Shown here: positions 33,422 through 41,906 of the stretch, piece after piece
Position numbering within the stretch: the stretch's first letter is position 1
Layout: each line of letters begins with the position of its first letter
NCBI RefSeq assembly: GCF_005377625.1
Contig: NZ_CP040098.1
Coordinates: 2,349,501-2,413,500 of the forward strand
DNA: 64,000 bases
Source: Desulfoglaeba alkanexedens ALDC
Lineage (GTDB): Bacteria > Desulfobacterota > Syntrophobacteria > Syntrophobacterales > DSM-9756
Direction: 5' to 3'
Program-made: the position numbers and the translations under genes
The notes under the pieces: model-generated
Told to the model about the DNA's origin: nothing
The model's input: the letters and a program-made list of their open reading frames with translations, nothing else
Databases searched by the model: none

Positions 33422-34909
33422 TCAGGCATCCCCTCCGTCTTTGGACGGCGACGGCGGGATGATCTTCTTATGGCCGTTCATCAGAAAGTCGTGCATGGCC
33501 GCGGCCGCGATCCGGCCTTCGCCCATGGCGCTGATGACGGTGGCGCCGCCCGAGACGATGTCGCCTCCGGCCCAGACCCGGGCCTTGGAGGTACGCCCCG
33601 TCTTTTTGTCCACCACCACGGTTCCCCAACGGGTCACTTCCAGATCCGGCGTGGTCGCGGGAATCAAGGGGTTGGGTGACGTGCCCAGGGACACCACGAC
33701 GGTGTCCACATCCATGATGTATTCGCTTCCCTTGATGGGAACGGGACGGCGGCGCCCGCTTTCATCGGGTTCGGTGAGCTGCATGCGGACCAGTTCCATG
33801 GCGGCCACGTTGTTTCGGCCGTCGCTCAAAAAGGCCGTAGGGTTGCACAGGAAGTGGAATTCGATGCCTTCCTCTTCCGCGTTTTCCACTTCTTCGAGGC
33901 GTGCCGGCATTTCGGCGCGGGTCCGGCGATAGATGACGTAGACTTCCTGGGCCCCCAGCCGCACGGCGCAGCGCGCCGAATCCATCGCCACGTTGCCGCC
34001 GCCAATGACGGCCACCCGTTTCCCCATCTTCACCGGCGTGGCGTATTCCGGGTACAGGTAAGCCTTCATGAGGTTCGTACGCGTCAGGAATTCGTTGGCC
34101 GAATAAACCATGTTCAGGTTTTCCCCGGCGACGCCCATGAACTTGGGGAGTCCGGCTCCCGGCGCCAGGTAGACGGCGTGGTAGTCGGTGTTCAGCAGTT
34201 CGTCCAGGCTGTAGTTGATGCCGATGACGGTGTTGAGTCTGAGGTCCACGCCGAGGGACTGCACGTACCGGACTTCCCGCTGAACGATGTCCTTGGGAAG
34301 GCGGAATTCGGGGATGCCGTACATGAGAACGCCCCCGGCCACGTGAAGGGCTTCGAAGAGCACCACTTCATGGCCTCGGATCGCCAGGTCGGAAGCCACG
34401 GTGAGACCCGAAGGTCCGGAACCCACAACGGCCACTTTTTTTCCCGTCGGGGCGGCGATTTCCGGAGTGGTCGATGCGCCTTGCTCCCGCTCCCAGTCGG
34501 CGATGAACCGTTCGAGGCGGCCGATGGCTATGGGAGCGCCTTTCTTGTTGAGGGTGCACGCCCGTTCGCACTGGAGTTCCTGGGGGCAGACCCGGCCGCA
34601 CACGCCCGGCAGCGACGTCTTGGCCTTGAGGATCCGGGAAGCCCGTCCAATATCACCGTCCTGCAGCGCCTTGATGAAGTCGGGAATATCGATGTTGACG
34701 GGGCAGCCTTGCTGGCAGTTCCGCGACTTGCACTGGATGCATCGGCCGGCCTCTTCCATGGCCATCTCATACGTGTATCCCTGCGCCACCTCGTTGAAGT
34801 TGCTCCTGCGTGTCACTTCGTCCTGCTTGGGCATTTCAACGCGGTTGAGGTTGATTTTTTTCTTTTCTTTTTTTTGCGGAGATCCCTTGGGATCTTTCGT
34901 TTCGCTCAT
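33422..34909 (-). CDS. nfnB: NfnB/SudA/GltD-like NAD(P)-binding flavoprotein
   Basis: 495 residues; start 34909 (ATG with AAGGAG 8 nt upstream) rather than 34942. The N-terminus is Lys-rich, then the GltD cysteine region C-I-Q-C-K-x-x-x-C-Q-x-G-C-P-V (about 57-71) and C-G-R-V-C-P-Q-E-L-Q-C-E-x-x-C (about 104-118), an FAD motif V-V-G-S-G-P-S-G near 161-168, and an NADPH motif [10 protein letters not shown] near 304-313. With the adjacent SudB/NfnA-like protein it would form an NADH-dependent ferredoxin:NADP+ oxidoreductase or a sulfide dehydrogenase. It is also related to the GltD part of the HdrA fusion next door. Confidence 0.85.
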   Translation of the reverse strand: MSETKDPKGSPQKKEKKKINLNRVEMPKQDEVTRRSNFNEVAQGYTYEMAMEEAGRCIQCKSRNCQQGCPVNIDIPDFIKALQDGDIGRASRILKAKTSLPGVCGRVCPQELQCERACTLNKKGAPIAIGRLERFIADWEREQGASTTPEIAAPTGKKVAVVGSGPSGLTVASDLAIRGHEVVLFEALHVAGGVLMYGIPEFRLPKDIVQREVRYVQSLGVDLRLNTVIGINYSLDELLNTDYHAVYLAPGAGLPKFMGVAGENLNMVYSANEFLTRTNLMKAYLYPEYATPVKMGKRVAVIGGGNVAMDSARCAVRLGAQEVYVIYRRTRAEMPARLEEVENAEEEGIEFHFLCNPTAFLSDGRNNVAAMELVRMQLTEPDESGRRRPVPIKGSEYIMDVDTVVVSLGTSPNPLIPATTPDLEVTRWGTVVVDKKTGRTSKARVWAGGDIVSGGATVISAMGEGRIAAAAMHDFLMNGHKKIIPPSPSKDGGDA

Positions 34910-35021
34910 GGCCTGAACTCCTTGGATGGACTCACGACTCAAGGCCGGAACCGTCCGGGACGCCGGGCCTCGGCCGGAATCCCGGGTTTCCCCTTTGAAC
35001 GCGCCCCGCTTCCGGCACCGC

Positions 35022-35867
35022 TCACCACTGGGAACACCCGCGGCACTGGAACCCCTGCTGCAGAATGCTCTCGTCGGCGTAGGTGCAGCGGCGGGCCATC
35101 AAAACCTCCCAGCTGTCCACCTCGTGCCCGTCGAATTCGGGTCCGTGGACGCAGGCGAAGCGGTTGGCGCCCCCGACGCTCAGCCGGCATGCACCGCACA
35201 TCCCCGTGCCGTCCACCATGACCGGGGTGAGGTGCACCATGGTCTTGATGCCCTGGGGGCGGGTCATTTCGGAAATCACGCGCATGAGGCACAGTGAACA
35301 CATGGCGACCACGCGGTCGATACGGTGGCGGGGATGGCGGTCCAGGAGTTTCCTCAAGGCCAGCGTGGTGCTTTCCATCATATGCTCACCCCGGGTGCCC
35401 ACGGCCAAGATCAGGTCGTCGCTCAGCGCCCGGAGTTCGTCTTCATTGAAGAGCCGTTCCCGGTCGGGTGCCTGAACGATGGTGGTGATCCGGTTTTCCT
35501 TTTCTTTCAGTGCCTTGAGGATGGGAGACATGGCCGCGATCCCGTAGCCGCTCAAAATCGTCACCACGTGCCCATAGTGGTCCACTTCGGCGGGTCTTCC
35601 GAGAGGACCCACGAAGGTGGCCAGTTGATCGCCTTCGCGGAGCGTCGCGAGCTGCCGGGTGGTGTTTCCCACTTCGATGAAGACGAAGTCCACGGTCCCT
35701 TCTTCCACGTTCCAGCCGCTTATGGTGAACGGAACGCGTTCGCCCTTTGGGTCGATGATGAGGATCACGAACTGGCCGGGCCTGGCCTTTTCTGCGACCA
35801 CGGGCGCCTTGACGGTGAGCCGGTGTACCTTCGGAGCCAACTCTTCATGTCCAACGATGGGATACAT
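35022..35867 (-). CDS. nfnA: NfnA/SudB-like ferredoxin-NADP reductase subunit
   Basis: 281 residues, starting 2 nt after the NuoG-like stop. N-terminal ferredoxin-reductase FAD domain (P-G-Q-F-V near 30-34, V-P-F-T-I-S near 45-50, the R-x-Y-S-x-T equivalent), NAD-binding G-Y-G-I-A-A-M-S-P near 107-115, and a C-terminal [2Fe-2S] group around G-M-C-G-A-C (near 225-230) and F-A-C-V-H-G-P (near 238-244), with the typical closing F-D-G-H-x-V-D. This is the alpha subunit partner of NfnB. Together they may move electrons between NADH, NADPH and ferredoxin in the operon's complex. Confidence 0.85.
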   Translation of the reverse strand: MYPIVGHEELAPKVHRLTVKAPVVAEKARPGQFVILIIDPKGERVPFTISGWNVEEGTVDFVFIEVGNTTRQLATLREGDQLATFVGPLGRPAEVDHYGHVVTILSGYGIAAMSPILKALKEKENRITTIVQAPDRERLFNEDELRALSDDLILAVGTRGEHMMESTTLALRKLLDRHPRHRIDRVVAMCSLCLMRVISEMTRPQGIKTMVHLTPVMVDGTGMCGACRLSVGGANRFACVHGPEFDGHEVDSWEVLMARRCTYADESILQQGFQCRGCSQW

Positions 35868-35869
35868 AG

Positions 35870-38476
35870 CTATTTTTTCTCCACTTTTGCGGCATAGACC
35901 CTGCCTTCAACGGGTGTCCCGCCCGAAACCGCCTGCATCATGGAAGCCGGAACCGCCACCAGGCCCCGGGGAAGGTGAATGTTGAGCGCCAGACGCCCGC
36001 TGAGTTCGCCCAGGCGCAAGGAAACGTTCACCGCATCGCCCGGCAGGCACCCCAGGGGGTAGGCGTCGGCGGGGTTCATTTCGATCTCGCCGTCGAAAGA
36101 AAGAGCCGCCAGGGCTTCCGGAGCCAAGAGGGGCCCCGAGTAGGCGGGGCGCAGGCTTTCCTTGGTGACCGCCCGGTATGGGAAATCGGCGTCCGGGCTT
36201 TCTTCCGGATCCTGAGGTCGAAGGGCCGGAGCCCGCCACCCGTTCCAAGCCGGCTCTTCGCACTCAAACAGGACGGGAGTGCCTGGGTGATCTTCTGTGG
36301 GGCAAGGCCACTGGACCGGCTGGAACTTCGCCCGGCTCATGGAAATGCCTTCGCTTCCCGCTGCCGATCGAGTCGCTTCCACAAACAAGGCTTCCGCGGA
36401 TTCCGGAAGGAAGGATTGGGTCCCCATACGCTCCGCCAGGGCACTCAAGGCGGCAAAAACGGGCTTTGCGTCCCCGGGCGGATCCAACACGGCCTCGGTC
36501 CACTGGACGCGGCGTTCGAGGTTGGTGAGCGAACCTTCCTTTTCCATGATGGAAGCCTGGGGGAGGGCGACATCCGCCTTGAGGTTTTCCGGCGGACGCA
36601 CCACATCCTGGACGGCCACGAAGTCGACGCCGCCAAGGAGTGGGGCGAGGGCGTCCAGAAGGTCGGGTTCGTAGGTTTCCATGGCCAGGTAGAGGGCCTT
36701 GATCTTTCCGGCCTTCAAAAGTTCCAGTCCATCGAAGCGGAACCCCAGGTTTCTTGCGCCTTGGAGGTTGCTGGTTCCGTAAAGCGGTGCGACGCCGCCG
36801 CCGGGCCGGCCCAGGCTGTCCGTCATGCGAACCAGAGCGCAAAGGGCGCGCACCGCTTCCGCGGCGTCCGGGGACCGGGTGAGGCCTCGTCCAAAGATGG
36901 CGGCCACCGGGTGGTGAGCCGCCAGCATGCAGCCGGCTTCCACCAGGAGTTCTTCATGGATGCCGGTGAGGTGGCTCACGGTTTCCAGGTCGTAGGGCTC
37001 CAGGCTCTTTCGGACCGCCTTCAGTTCATCGGCGTGCTTTGCGGCGAACTGTTCGCCCGCGCCCCGGTTATCAACCATCACCCGGATCAGCCCGCAAATC
37101 AAGGGGAGCTCTGTGCCGGGGGCGTATCGCAGGTGAATGTGGGCATAGCGGGCGATGGCGATGTCGTAGGGGTTGGCCACGATCAGCTTGGACCCGCCTA
37201 GGACCGCCTCACGGATGCGTGTGCCGGCGATGGGGTGCGTGGCCGCAGGGGCGAACCCGAAGGCGAGGATCGTTCCGGCATGCGGGAGATCCGCGTAGCT
37301 GTTGGTGCACCCGACCAGGCCCAGCTCTTTCTGGAGCGCGAGGCTCGTAGCCGCATCTTCCTCGGGCGACACCACCGCCACCGCCGGCGTTTTCAGAACG
37401 TCTTCGGCGAAACGTTTCAGGGCGTAGAGTTCCTCATTTGTGGCCCGGCCGTCGGTGAGGACAGCGGCGGCACCCGGGGCGTGAGCCTTGAAGGCTTCGG
37501 CCGCGCGATGGAGTGCCGTCTCCCAGTCCGTCTCCTTCAGTCCGCCGCCGTTATCGATAAGTGGTTTCTGCAGTCGATCCGGACGGCCGCGATAACGGTT
37601 GAGCAGGAACCGACCCTGCACGCAGGCCTGTCCGCGGTTGCTCGGTCCGTCCACATCGGGTTTCACCCGCATGATGTCGCCGTCTGGGGAGAGTTCGTAG
37701 AGGAGGCGGCAGCCCGCCCCGCAGACCGGGCATATGCCCGTTTTCCAGATGCTTTCCAGTTCCTTCTTGTAAAGGTGGGTGACAATGGCGGTCAGGCGTT
37801 CGCAAACCGCCTGGATATGTTCGCGGGATTCCCGGTGGAAGTCCTGCAGGTTGTCCCGGAGTGCGCCCACCGGGCAAACATCCACGCACGCGCCGCAGAA
37901 CTCGCACCCTACGGCCTCCAGGGGCCGGTCGAAGGGGGTGCCCACTTCCTGGCGTCCGACCACTTCGCGGAAAACGATGGCCCGGGCGCCGCGCACTTCA
38001 TGGCAGATCCGCACACAGCGGCCGCAGCGGACGCAAAGGCTGTAGTCCCTTTCAAAATACCGTCCTCCGGGCATGGCAGGGGGCCGGTTCACGGAAGGCG
38101 CCGGGTAGGGGAAGTCGATCCCCACAGCCGCCACCAGTTGCTGCAGTTCACAGCTCCCGTTCCTGGGACACCCCAGGCACTCCCGCGGGTGATCCTGCAG
38201 GATAAGGCGGAGCATTTCGCGGCGGAAGTCGATCACCTTGGGGGTTTGCGTTTGAATCCGCATGCCTTCTTCCACGGGGGTGGAACAGGCGGCCGGAAGA
38301 CCCCGGTAGCCCTCGATTTCAACCGCGCACAAACGGCAGGAGCCGCTGGGTTCCAGGGCTGGATGGTAGCACAGCCTGGGGATGTACGTCCCAACGGCGT
38401 CGGCGGCCTGCATGATGGTCTGCCCCACCTTGGCCTTCACTTCTTGATCATTGATCCATATCCTAATGTCGCTCAT
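35870..38476 (-). CDS. NuoG/formate-dehydrogenase-like Fe-S molybdopterin-fold protein lacking the FDH catalytic loop
   Basis: 868 residues from the ATG at 38476 (better spaced from AGGGGA than 38479). N-terminal [2Fe-2S] domain (C-Y-H-P-x-L-x-x-x-G-S-C-R-L-C), the NuoG His/Cys cluster H-P-R-E-C-L-G-C, two ferredoxin motifs (C-V-R-C-G-R-C, C-E-F-C-G-A-C), then the C-P-V-C-G-A-G-C [4Fe-4S] site and a molybdopterin-oxidoreductase fold. The segment where formate dehydrogenases have the catalytic Cys/Sec and the following H-x-P-x-V-A-G-L is missing (L-G-L-V-G-C-T-N-S-Y goes straight to the next motif). So it is more likely an electron-transfer or scaffold subunit like NuoG than an active formate dehydrogenase. 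First gene of the operon. Confidence 0.8.
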   Translation of the reverse strand: MSDIRIWINDQEVKAKVGQTIMQAADAVGTYIPRLCYHPALEPSGSCRLCAVEIEGYRGLPAACSTPVEEGMRIQTQTPKVIDFRREMLRLILQDHPRECLGCPRNGSCELQQLVAAVGIDFPYPAPSVNRPPAMPGGRYFERDYSLCVRCGRCVRICHEVRGARAIVFREVVGRQEVGTPFDRPLEAVGCEFCGACVDVCPVGALRDNLQDFHRESREHIQAVCERLTAIVTHLYKKELESIWKTGICPVCGAGCRLLYELSPDGDIMRVKPDVDGPSNRGQACVQGRFLLNRYRGRPDRLQKPLIDNGGGLKETDWETALHRAAEAFKAHAPGAAAVLTDGRATNEELYALKRFAEDVLKTPAVAVVSPEEDAATSLALQKELGLVGCTNSYADLPHAGTILAFGFAPAATHPIAGTRIREAVLGGSKLIVANPYDIAIARYAHIHLRYAPGTELPLICGLIRVMVDNRGAGEQFAAKHADELKAVRKSLEPYDLETVSHLTGIHEELLVEAGCMLAAHHPVAAIFGRGLTRSPDAAEAVRALCALVRMTDSLGRPGGGVAPLYGTSNLQGARNLGFRFDGLELLKAGKIKALYLAMETYEPDLLDALAPLLGGVDFVAVQDVVRPPENLKADVALPQASIMEKEGSLTNLERRVQWTEAVLDPPGDAKPVFAALSALAERMGTQSFLPESAEALFVEATRSAAGSEGISMSRAKFQPVQWPCPTEDHPGTPVLFECEEPAWNGWRAPALRPQDPEESPDADFPYRAVTKESLRPAYSGPLLAPEALAALSFDGEIEMNPADAYPLGCLPGDAVNVSLRLGELSGRLALNIHLPRGLVAVPASMMQAVSGGTPVEGRVYAAKVEKK

Positions 38477-38828
38477 CATGTCCCCTAGCTTCGAAGGTCC
38501 AGTCCAAGCCGTATTCGAGAAAAAAATCACGTTGAAGGGGTCTCAAAAATCCGACGGCGCCCGCCGTTACCGGCCGCCCGAAAAGCAAGTCGGTGAACCA
38601 TAAATGTCAAGGCCTCGTTTGTCAATAATCTGAATGGACGGCTTGCAGGCGCGGCCATCTCCTTGGGTCGCGAAAGCTTCATCGAAAAGGGCCTAAACGA
38701 TACCGGCCGGATGTGGTATAGAGAACAACGGACCGCCCGACGGGAGCGTTTCATCGGAGGGCGAACCCGACGGCGGTTGCAGGCGAGGGATGCGGCGAAC
38801 CGTGGACCGGGAAAAGAGGAAAGTCCTT
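38477..38828. other. Divergent intergenic region between the electron-transfer operon and glgP
   Basis: 350 nt without a gene. It holds the - strand promoter at 38597-38625. For glgP only a weak GTATAG-like -10 near 38715 is visible. AGAGGAAAG before 38829 is the glgP ribosome site. Confidence 0.5.
38597..38625 (-). promoter_or_regulatory. Probable sigma-70 promoter of the NuoG-like/Nfn/Hdr operon
   Basis: On the - strand TTGACA (38625-38620) matches -35 fully and TATGGT (38602-38597) matches -10 in four positions, 17 nt apart. A second TTGACA at 38610-38605 lies inside the spacer. Start would be near 38590, giving a leader of about 115 nt. Confidence 0.55.
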
Positions 38829-40445
38829 ATGAAGATCGCCTACTTCTGCATGGAGGTCGGACTCAACGAAAACATCCCCACCTACAGCGGCGGCCTGGGA
38901 GTGCTCGCCGGCGACCACATCAAGTCCGCCGCCGATCTCAACCTGCCGCTCGTTGCGGTCACGCTTCTCTACAAGCGCGGCTACTTCATTCAGAACATCA
39001 ACGGCATGGGTGAACAGGAGGAGATCTATCCCTATTTCGATCCGCGGGCGTTTATGGAGCAACTTCCGTTCAAGGTCACCGTTCGGATCGAGGGGCGGGA
39101 CGTACACGTGGGCGTTTGGAAGTACAACCAGGTGGGGCTTCGCGGCCGGGTGCCGGTCTACTTCCTCGATACCGACATCCCCCTCAATTCGCCGGAGGAC
39201 CGACTCATCACTCACTACCTCTACGGGGGAGACCACCACACCCGGATCTGCCAGGAGGTGGTGCTCGGCATCGGCGGCTACCTGGCGCTCAAACGCCTGG
39301 AACGGGACGTCACCACCTACCACATGAACGAAGGCCACGCGGTGTTTCTCACTCTGGCCCTGCTGAAGGACCACGACGGCAGCGTGGAAAGAGTCCGGGA
39401 AAAGTGCGTGTTCACAACTCACACCCCGGTTCCGGCCGGGCACGACAGGTTTTCCTACGATTTGGCTCACCGCGTACTCGGTCCGTACCTTCCGCCGAAC
39501 ATCAAGGACTTGGCCGGCGACAAGGAACTCAACACCACCATCCTCGCCCTCAACCTTTCCAGGGCCAGCAACGGCGTGAGCCAGCTCCACGGAGAGGTCT
39601 CCCGCCAGATGTTTCCGGGTTACGACATCGGCTACATCACCAACGGCGTGCACCACTTGAGTTGGACCGGGCCCGAGTTTTCGGCCCTCTACGACGAACA
39701 TCTGCCGGGATGGCGCGAACAGCCGCAGCTTCTATCCAAGGCCCACGACATCCCAGACGAAGCCGTCCGATCCGCCAAGAAAAAGGCGAAGAGGCGCCTC
39801 ATCAGCTACATCAACGCCGTTTCCGGGGCGGGTTTCAGTGAGGAACTGCTCACGGTCTGCTTCGCGCGCCGAGCCGCCGCGTACAAGCGGGCGACCCTCA
39901 TCTTCGCCGACATGGAATACCTCTTGAACCTCTCCTTCGACCGCGTGCAATACATCTTTGCAGGGAAGGCCCACCCCAAGGACCATGCGGGTAAGGACCT
40001 GATCAAGGAGTTGGTGCGCATCGGCAAGCAGTACGAAGACCGGTTGAGGCTCGTGTTCGTTCCCAATTACAATATTTGGCTGGGCGCGCTCATGACCCAG
40101 GGGGCCGACGTGTGGCTCAACACGCCGAGGCGGCCCCGGGAGGCGTGTGGAACCAGCGGGATGAAGGTGTGCTTCAACGGGGGCGTGAACATGAGCGTGC
40201 TCGACGGCTGGTGGCGGGAAGCCTGCCGGGATCGGGTCAACGGCTGGGCCGTAGGAGACGATGAGGATCAGACCGATGAAGAGGCGGCCGGCGATCTCTA
40301 CCAGGAAATCGACGATCTCGTGACCACCTACTACGCAAGCCCCCGGAAATGGACGGACGTGATGAAAAACTCCATGGCGGACGTGAGCCCATTTTTCAAT
40401 ACGCACCGCATGGTCCTCGAATACCTCCACAAGTACTACCTGTAA
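38829..40445 (+). CDS. glgP: Alpha-glucan (glycogen) phosphorylase, short GlgP type
   Basis: 538 residues from ATG 38829, preceded by AGAGGAAAG. It begins with the bacterial short-form signature (I-A-Y-F-C-M-E-x-G-L, then S-G-G-L-G-V-L-A-G-D-H). The end contains E-A-C-G-T-S-G-M-K (the PLP lysine) near 430-440 and N-G-G-x-N-x-S-V-L-D-G-W-W. The enzyme releases glucose-1-phosphate from glycogen with phosphate. Length is that of the TIGR02094 group, not of the 800-residue long type. It is isolated from other glycogen genes in this window. Confidence 0.93.
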   Translation: MKIAYFCMEVGLNENIPTYSGGLGVLAGDHIKSAADLNLPLVAVTLLYKRGYFIQNINGMGEQEEIYPYFDPRAFMEQLPFKVTVRIEGRDVHVGVWKYNQVGLRGRVPVYFLDTDIPLNSPEDRLITHYLYGGDHHTRICQEVVLGIGGYLALKRLERDVTTYHMNEGHAVFLTLALLKDHDGSVERVREKCVFTTHTPVPAGHDRFSYDLAHRVLGPYLPPNIKDLAGDKELNTTILALNLSRASNGVSQLHGEVSRQMFPGYDIGYITNGVHHLSWTGPEFSALYDEHLPGWREQPQLLSKAHDIPDEAVRSAKKKAKRRLISYINAVSGAGFSEELLTVCFARRAAAYKRATLIFADMEYLLNLSFDRVQYIFAGKAHPKDHAGKDLIKELVRIGKQYEDRLRLVFVPNYNIWLGALMTQGADVWLNTPRRPREACGTSGMKVCFNGGVNMSVLDGWWREACRDRVNGWAVGDDEDQTDEEAAGDLYQEIDDLVTTYYASPRKWTDVMKNSMADVSPFFNTHRMVLEYLHKYYL

Positions 40446-40705
40446 CCGGCGGGCGCGGCTGTTCGGGCCCTTTGTTATGGATTTTGTAGCGGGTTCGCAT
40501 GGGTCGCGGCCTCATGGGAACCAAAGCTGGAGCTTCTGCACCGTTGTGTTCCCAAGCTGGAGCTTGGGAACAAGAAGCAACCCGGTTTTTTTCATTCGAT
40601 GTTCAACGTTCGATGTTCGATGTTCGATGTTCGACGTTCATCTTTAAAAACAACCCAACGGCATAAATGCAACCCGGTTTTCCCCTCGTTCCCAAAAGCT
40701 CTGGC
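40446..40705. repeat. Intergenic repeats between glgP and argJ
   Basis: Contains CCTCATGGGAACCAAAGCTG and the palindrome GTTCCCAAGCTGGAGCTTGGGAAC (40548-40571), both shared with 7295-7402, and a run of GTTCGATGTTCGA-like repeats at 40590-40640 shared with 22680-22870. Convergent gene ends on both sides. Confidence 0.8.
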
Positions 40706-41893
40706 TTAGGTTCGGTAGGCGCCGTTGATCTTCACGTAATCGTAGGACAGATCGCACGTGTAGACAGTCTCTTCGGCGGTTCCGACCCCGAGGTCCAGGC
40801 GAATGTCGATGGCCTTACCTCGAAAAACCTCGGTGGCCCTGGCTTCCAGATCCTCTCCGTCCAGGGGCGCGCCGTTTTGAAAAACGCAGACGTTTCCGAA
40901 GGTCAGGGAAACCCGGTCGGGATCGAGCGGGACGCCGGCTCGCCCCGCCGCCGCGACGATGCGGCCCCAGTTGGCGTCGCCGCCGAAGAAGGCGGTTTTG
41001 ACAAGCGGCGAGTTGGCGACGGTGAAGGCGACCTTCTTGGCGCTTTCGGCATCCGGGGCCCCGGTGACCTGAAGCGCGACGAACTTGGTGGCCCCTTCCC
41101 CGTCGAGAATCACCTGTCGGGCGAGATCCAGGAGAACGGCCGTGAGCGCTTCGCCGAAGCAACGCCCTTCCGGGCTCAGCGGATCGCGGATCACGGGGTA
41201 AGCCGCCGTTGCGGCGGCGAGGGCGATGAGTGTGTCGTTGGTGCTGGTGTCACCGTCCACAGTAATGCGGTTGAAGGAGCGTTCGGCTCCCGCCCGCAGC
41301 CAATGCCGGAGCACCTCGACGGACATGGGGGCGTCGGTGGCCACGAAAGCGAGAAGAGTGGCCATGTCGGGAGCGATCATGCCGGAGCCCTTGGCGATCC
41401 CGCCCACGGTGAATTCAGAGCCGCCGAAGGACAGGCGGGTGTGAGCGGTTTTGGGGCGGGTGTCGGTGGTCATGATGGCGGAAGCCGCATCTTCCCAGCC
41501 CTCGGGCCGGAGCGATCGGGCCAATTCGGGAAGCGCTTCACGGATCGGTTCCAGCCGGATCTGAGGGCCGATGACTCCGGTGGAGGCCACAAGCACCGCT
41601 TCGGGCTGGAGGCCGAGCGCTTCCGCGGCGAGGGTCGCCATGGATTCCGCCCGCCGAAGGCCTTCTTCTCCGGTACAGGCGTTGGCGATGCCGGCGTTGG
41701 CCACCACCGCGCGAATCCCAGCAGCGTGCCTTTCCAGCCGGGCTCGGCACAGCCGCACAGGGGCGGCCGCGAACCGGTTTCGTGTGAAGACGCCTGCGGC
41801 CGAGACGGGGTGATCCGAAACCACGGCGGCGAGATCGAGCCGGTTTCGATAGCGCATGCCCGTGGACGCGGTTCCCACCCGAAATCCGGGCAC
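40706..41893 (-). CDS. argJ: Glutamate N-acetyltransferase / amino-acid acetyltransferase
   Basis: 395 residues from GTG 41893, which has AGGGGGG upstream; the frame continues into secA but homologues start at the equivalent of V-P-G-F-R-V. ArgJ moves the acetyl group from N-acetylornithine to glutamate in arginine synthesis. Family motifs seen: A-N-A-G-x-A-N-A near 65-72, the self-cleavage site K-G-S-G-M-I-A-P-D-M-A-T-L-L-A-F (catalytic Thr) near 170-185, T-V-D-G-D-T-S-T-N-D near 215-224, and G-A-D-N-W-type ending N-W-G-R near 300. It starts 14 nt after the secA stop, so it is probably in the secA transcript. Confidence 0.95.
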   Translation of the reverse strand: MPGFRVGTASTGMRYRNRLDLAAVVSDHPVSAAGVFTRNRFAAAPVRLCRARLERHAAGIRAVVANAGIANACTGEEGLRRAESMATLAAEALGLQPEAVLVASTGVIGPQIRLEPIREALPELARSLRPEGWEDAASAIMTTDTRPKTAHTRLSFGGSEFTVGGIAKGSGMIAPDMATLLAFVATDAPMSVEVLRHWLRAGAERSFNRITVDGDTSTNDTLIALAAATAAYPVIRDPLSPEGRCFGEALTAVLLDLARQVILDGEGATKFVALQVTGAPDAESAKKVAFTVANSPLVKTAFFGGDANWGRIVAAAGRAGVPLDPDRVSLTFGNVCVFQNGAPLDGEDLEARATEVFRGKAIDIRLDLGVGTAEETVYTCDLSYDYVKINGAYRT

Positions 41894-41906
41894 CTGGAAC
41901 GCCCCC

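Noticed and set aside
35870-38476. Active formate dehydrogenase alpha subunit
   Set aside because: The catalytic Cys/Sec loop is absent and the N-terminus is NuoG-like.
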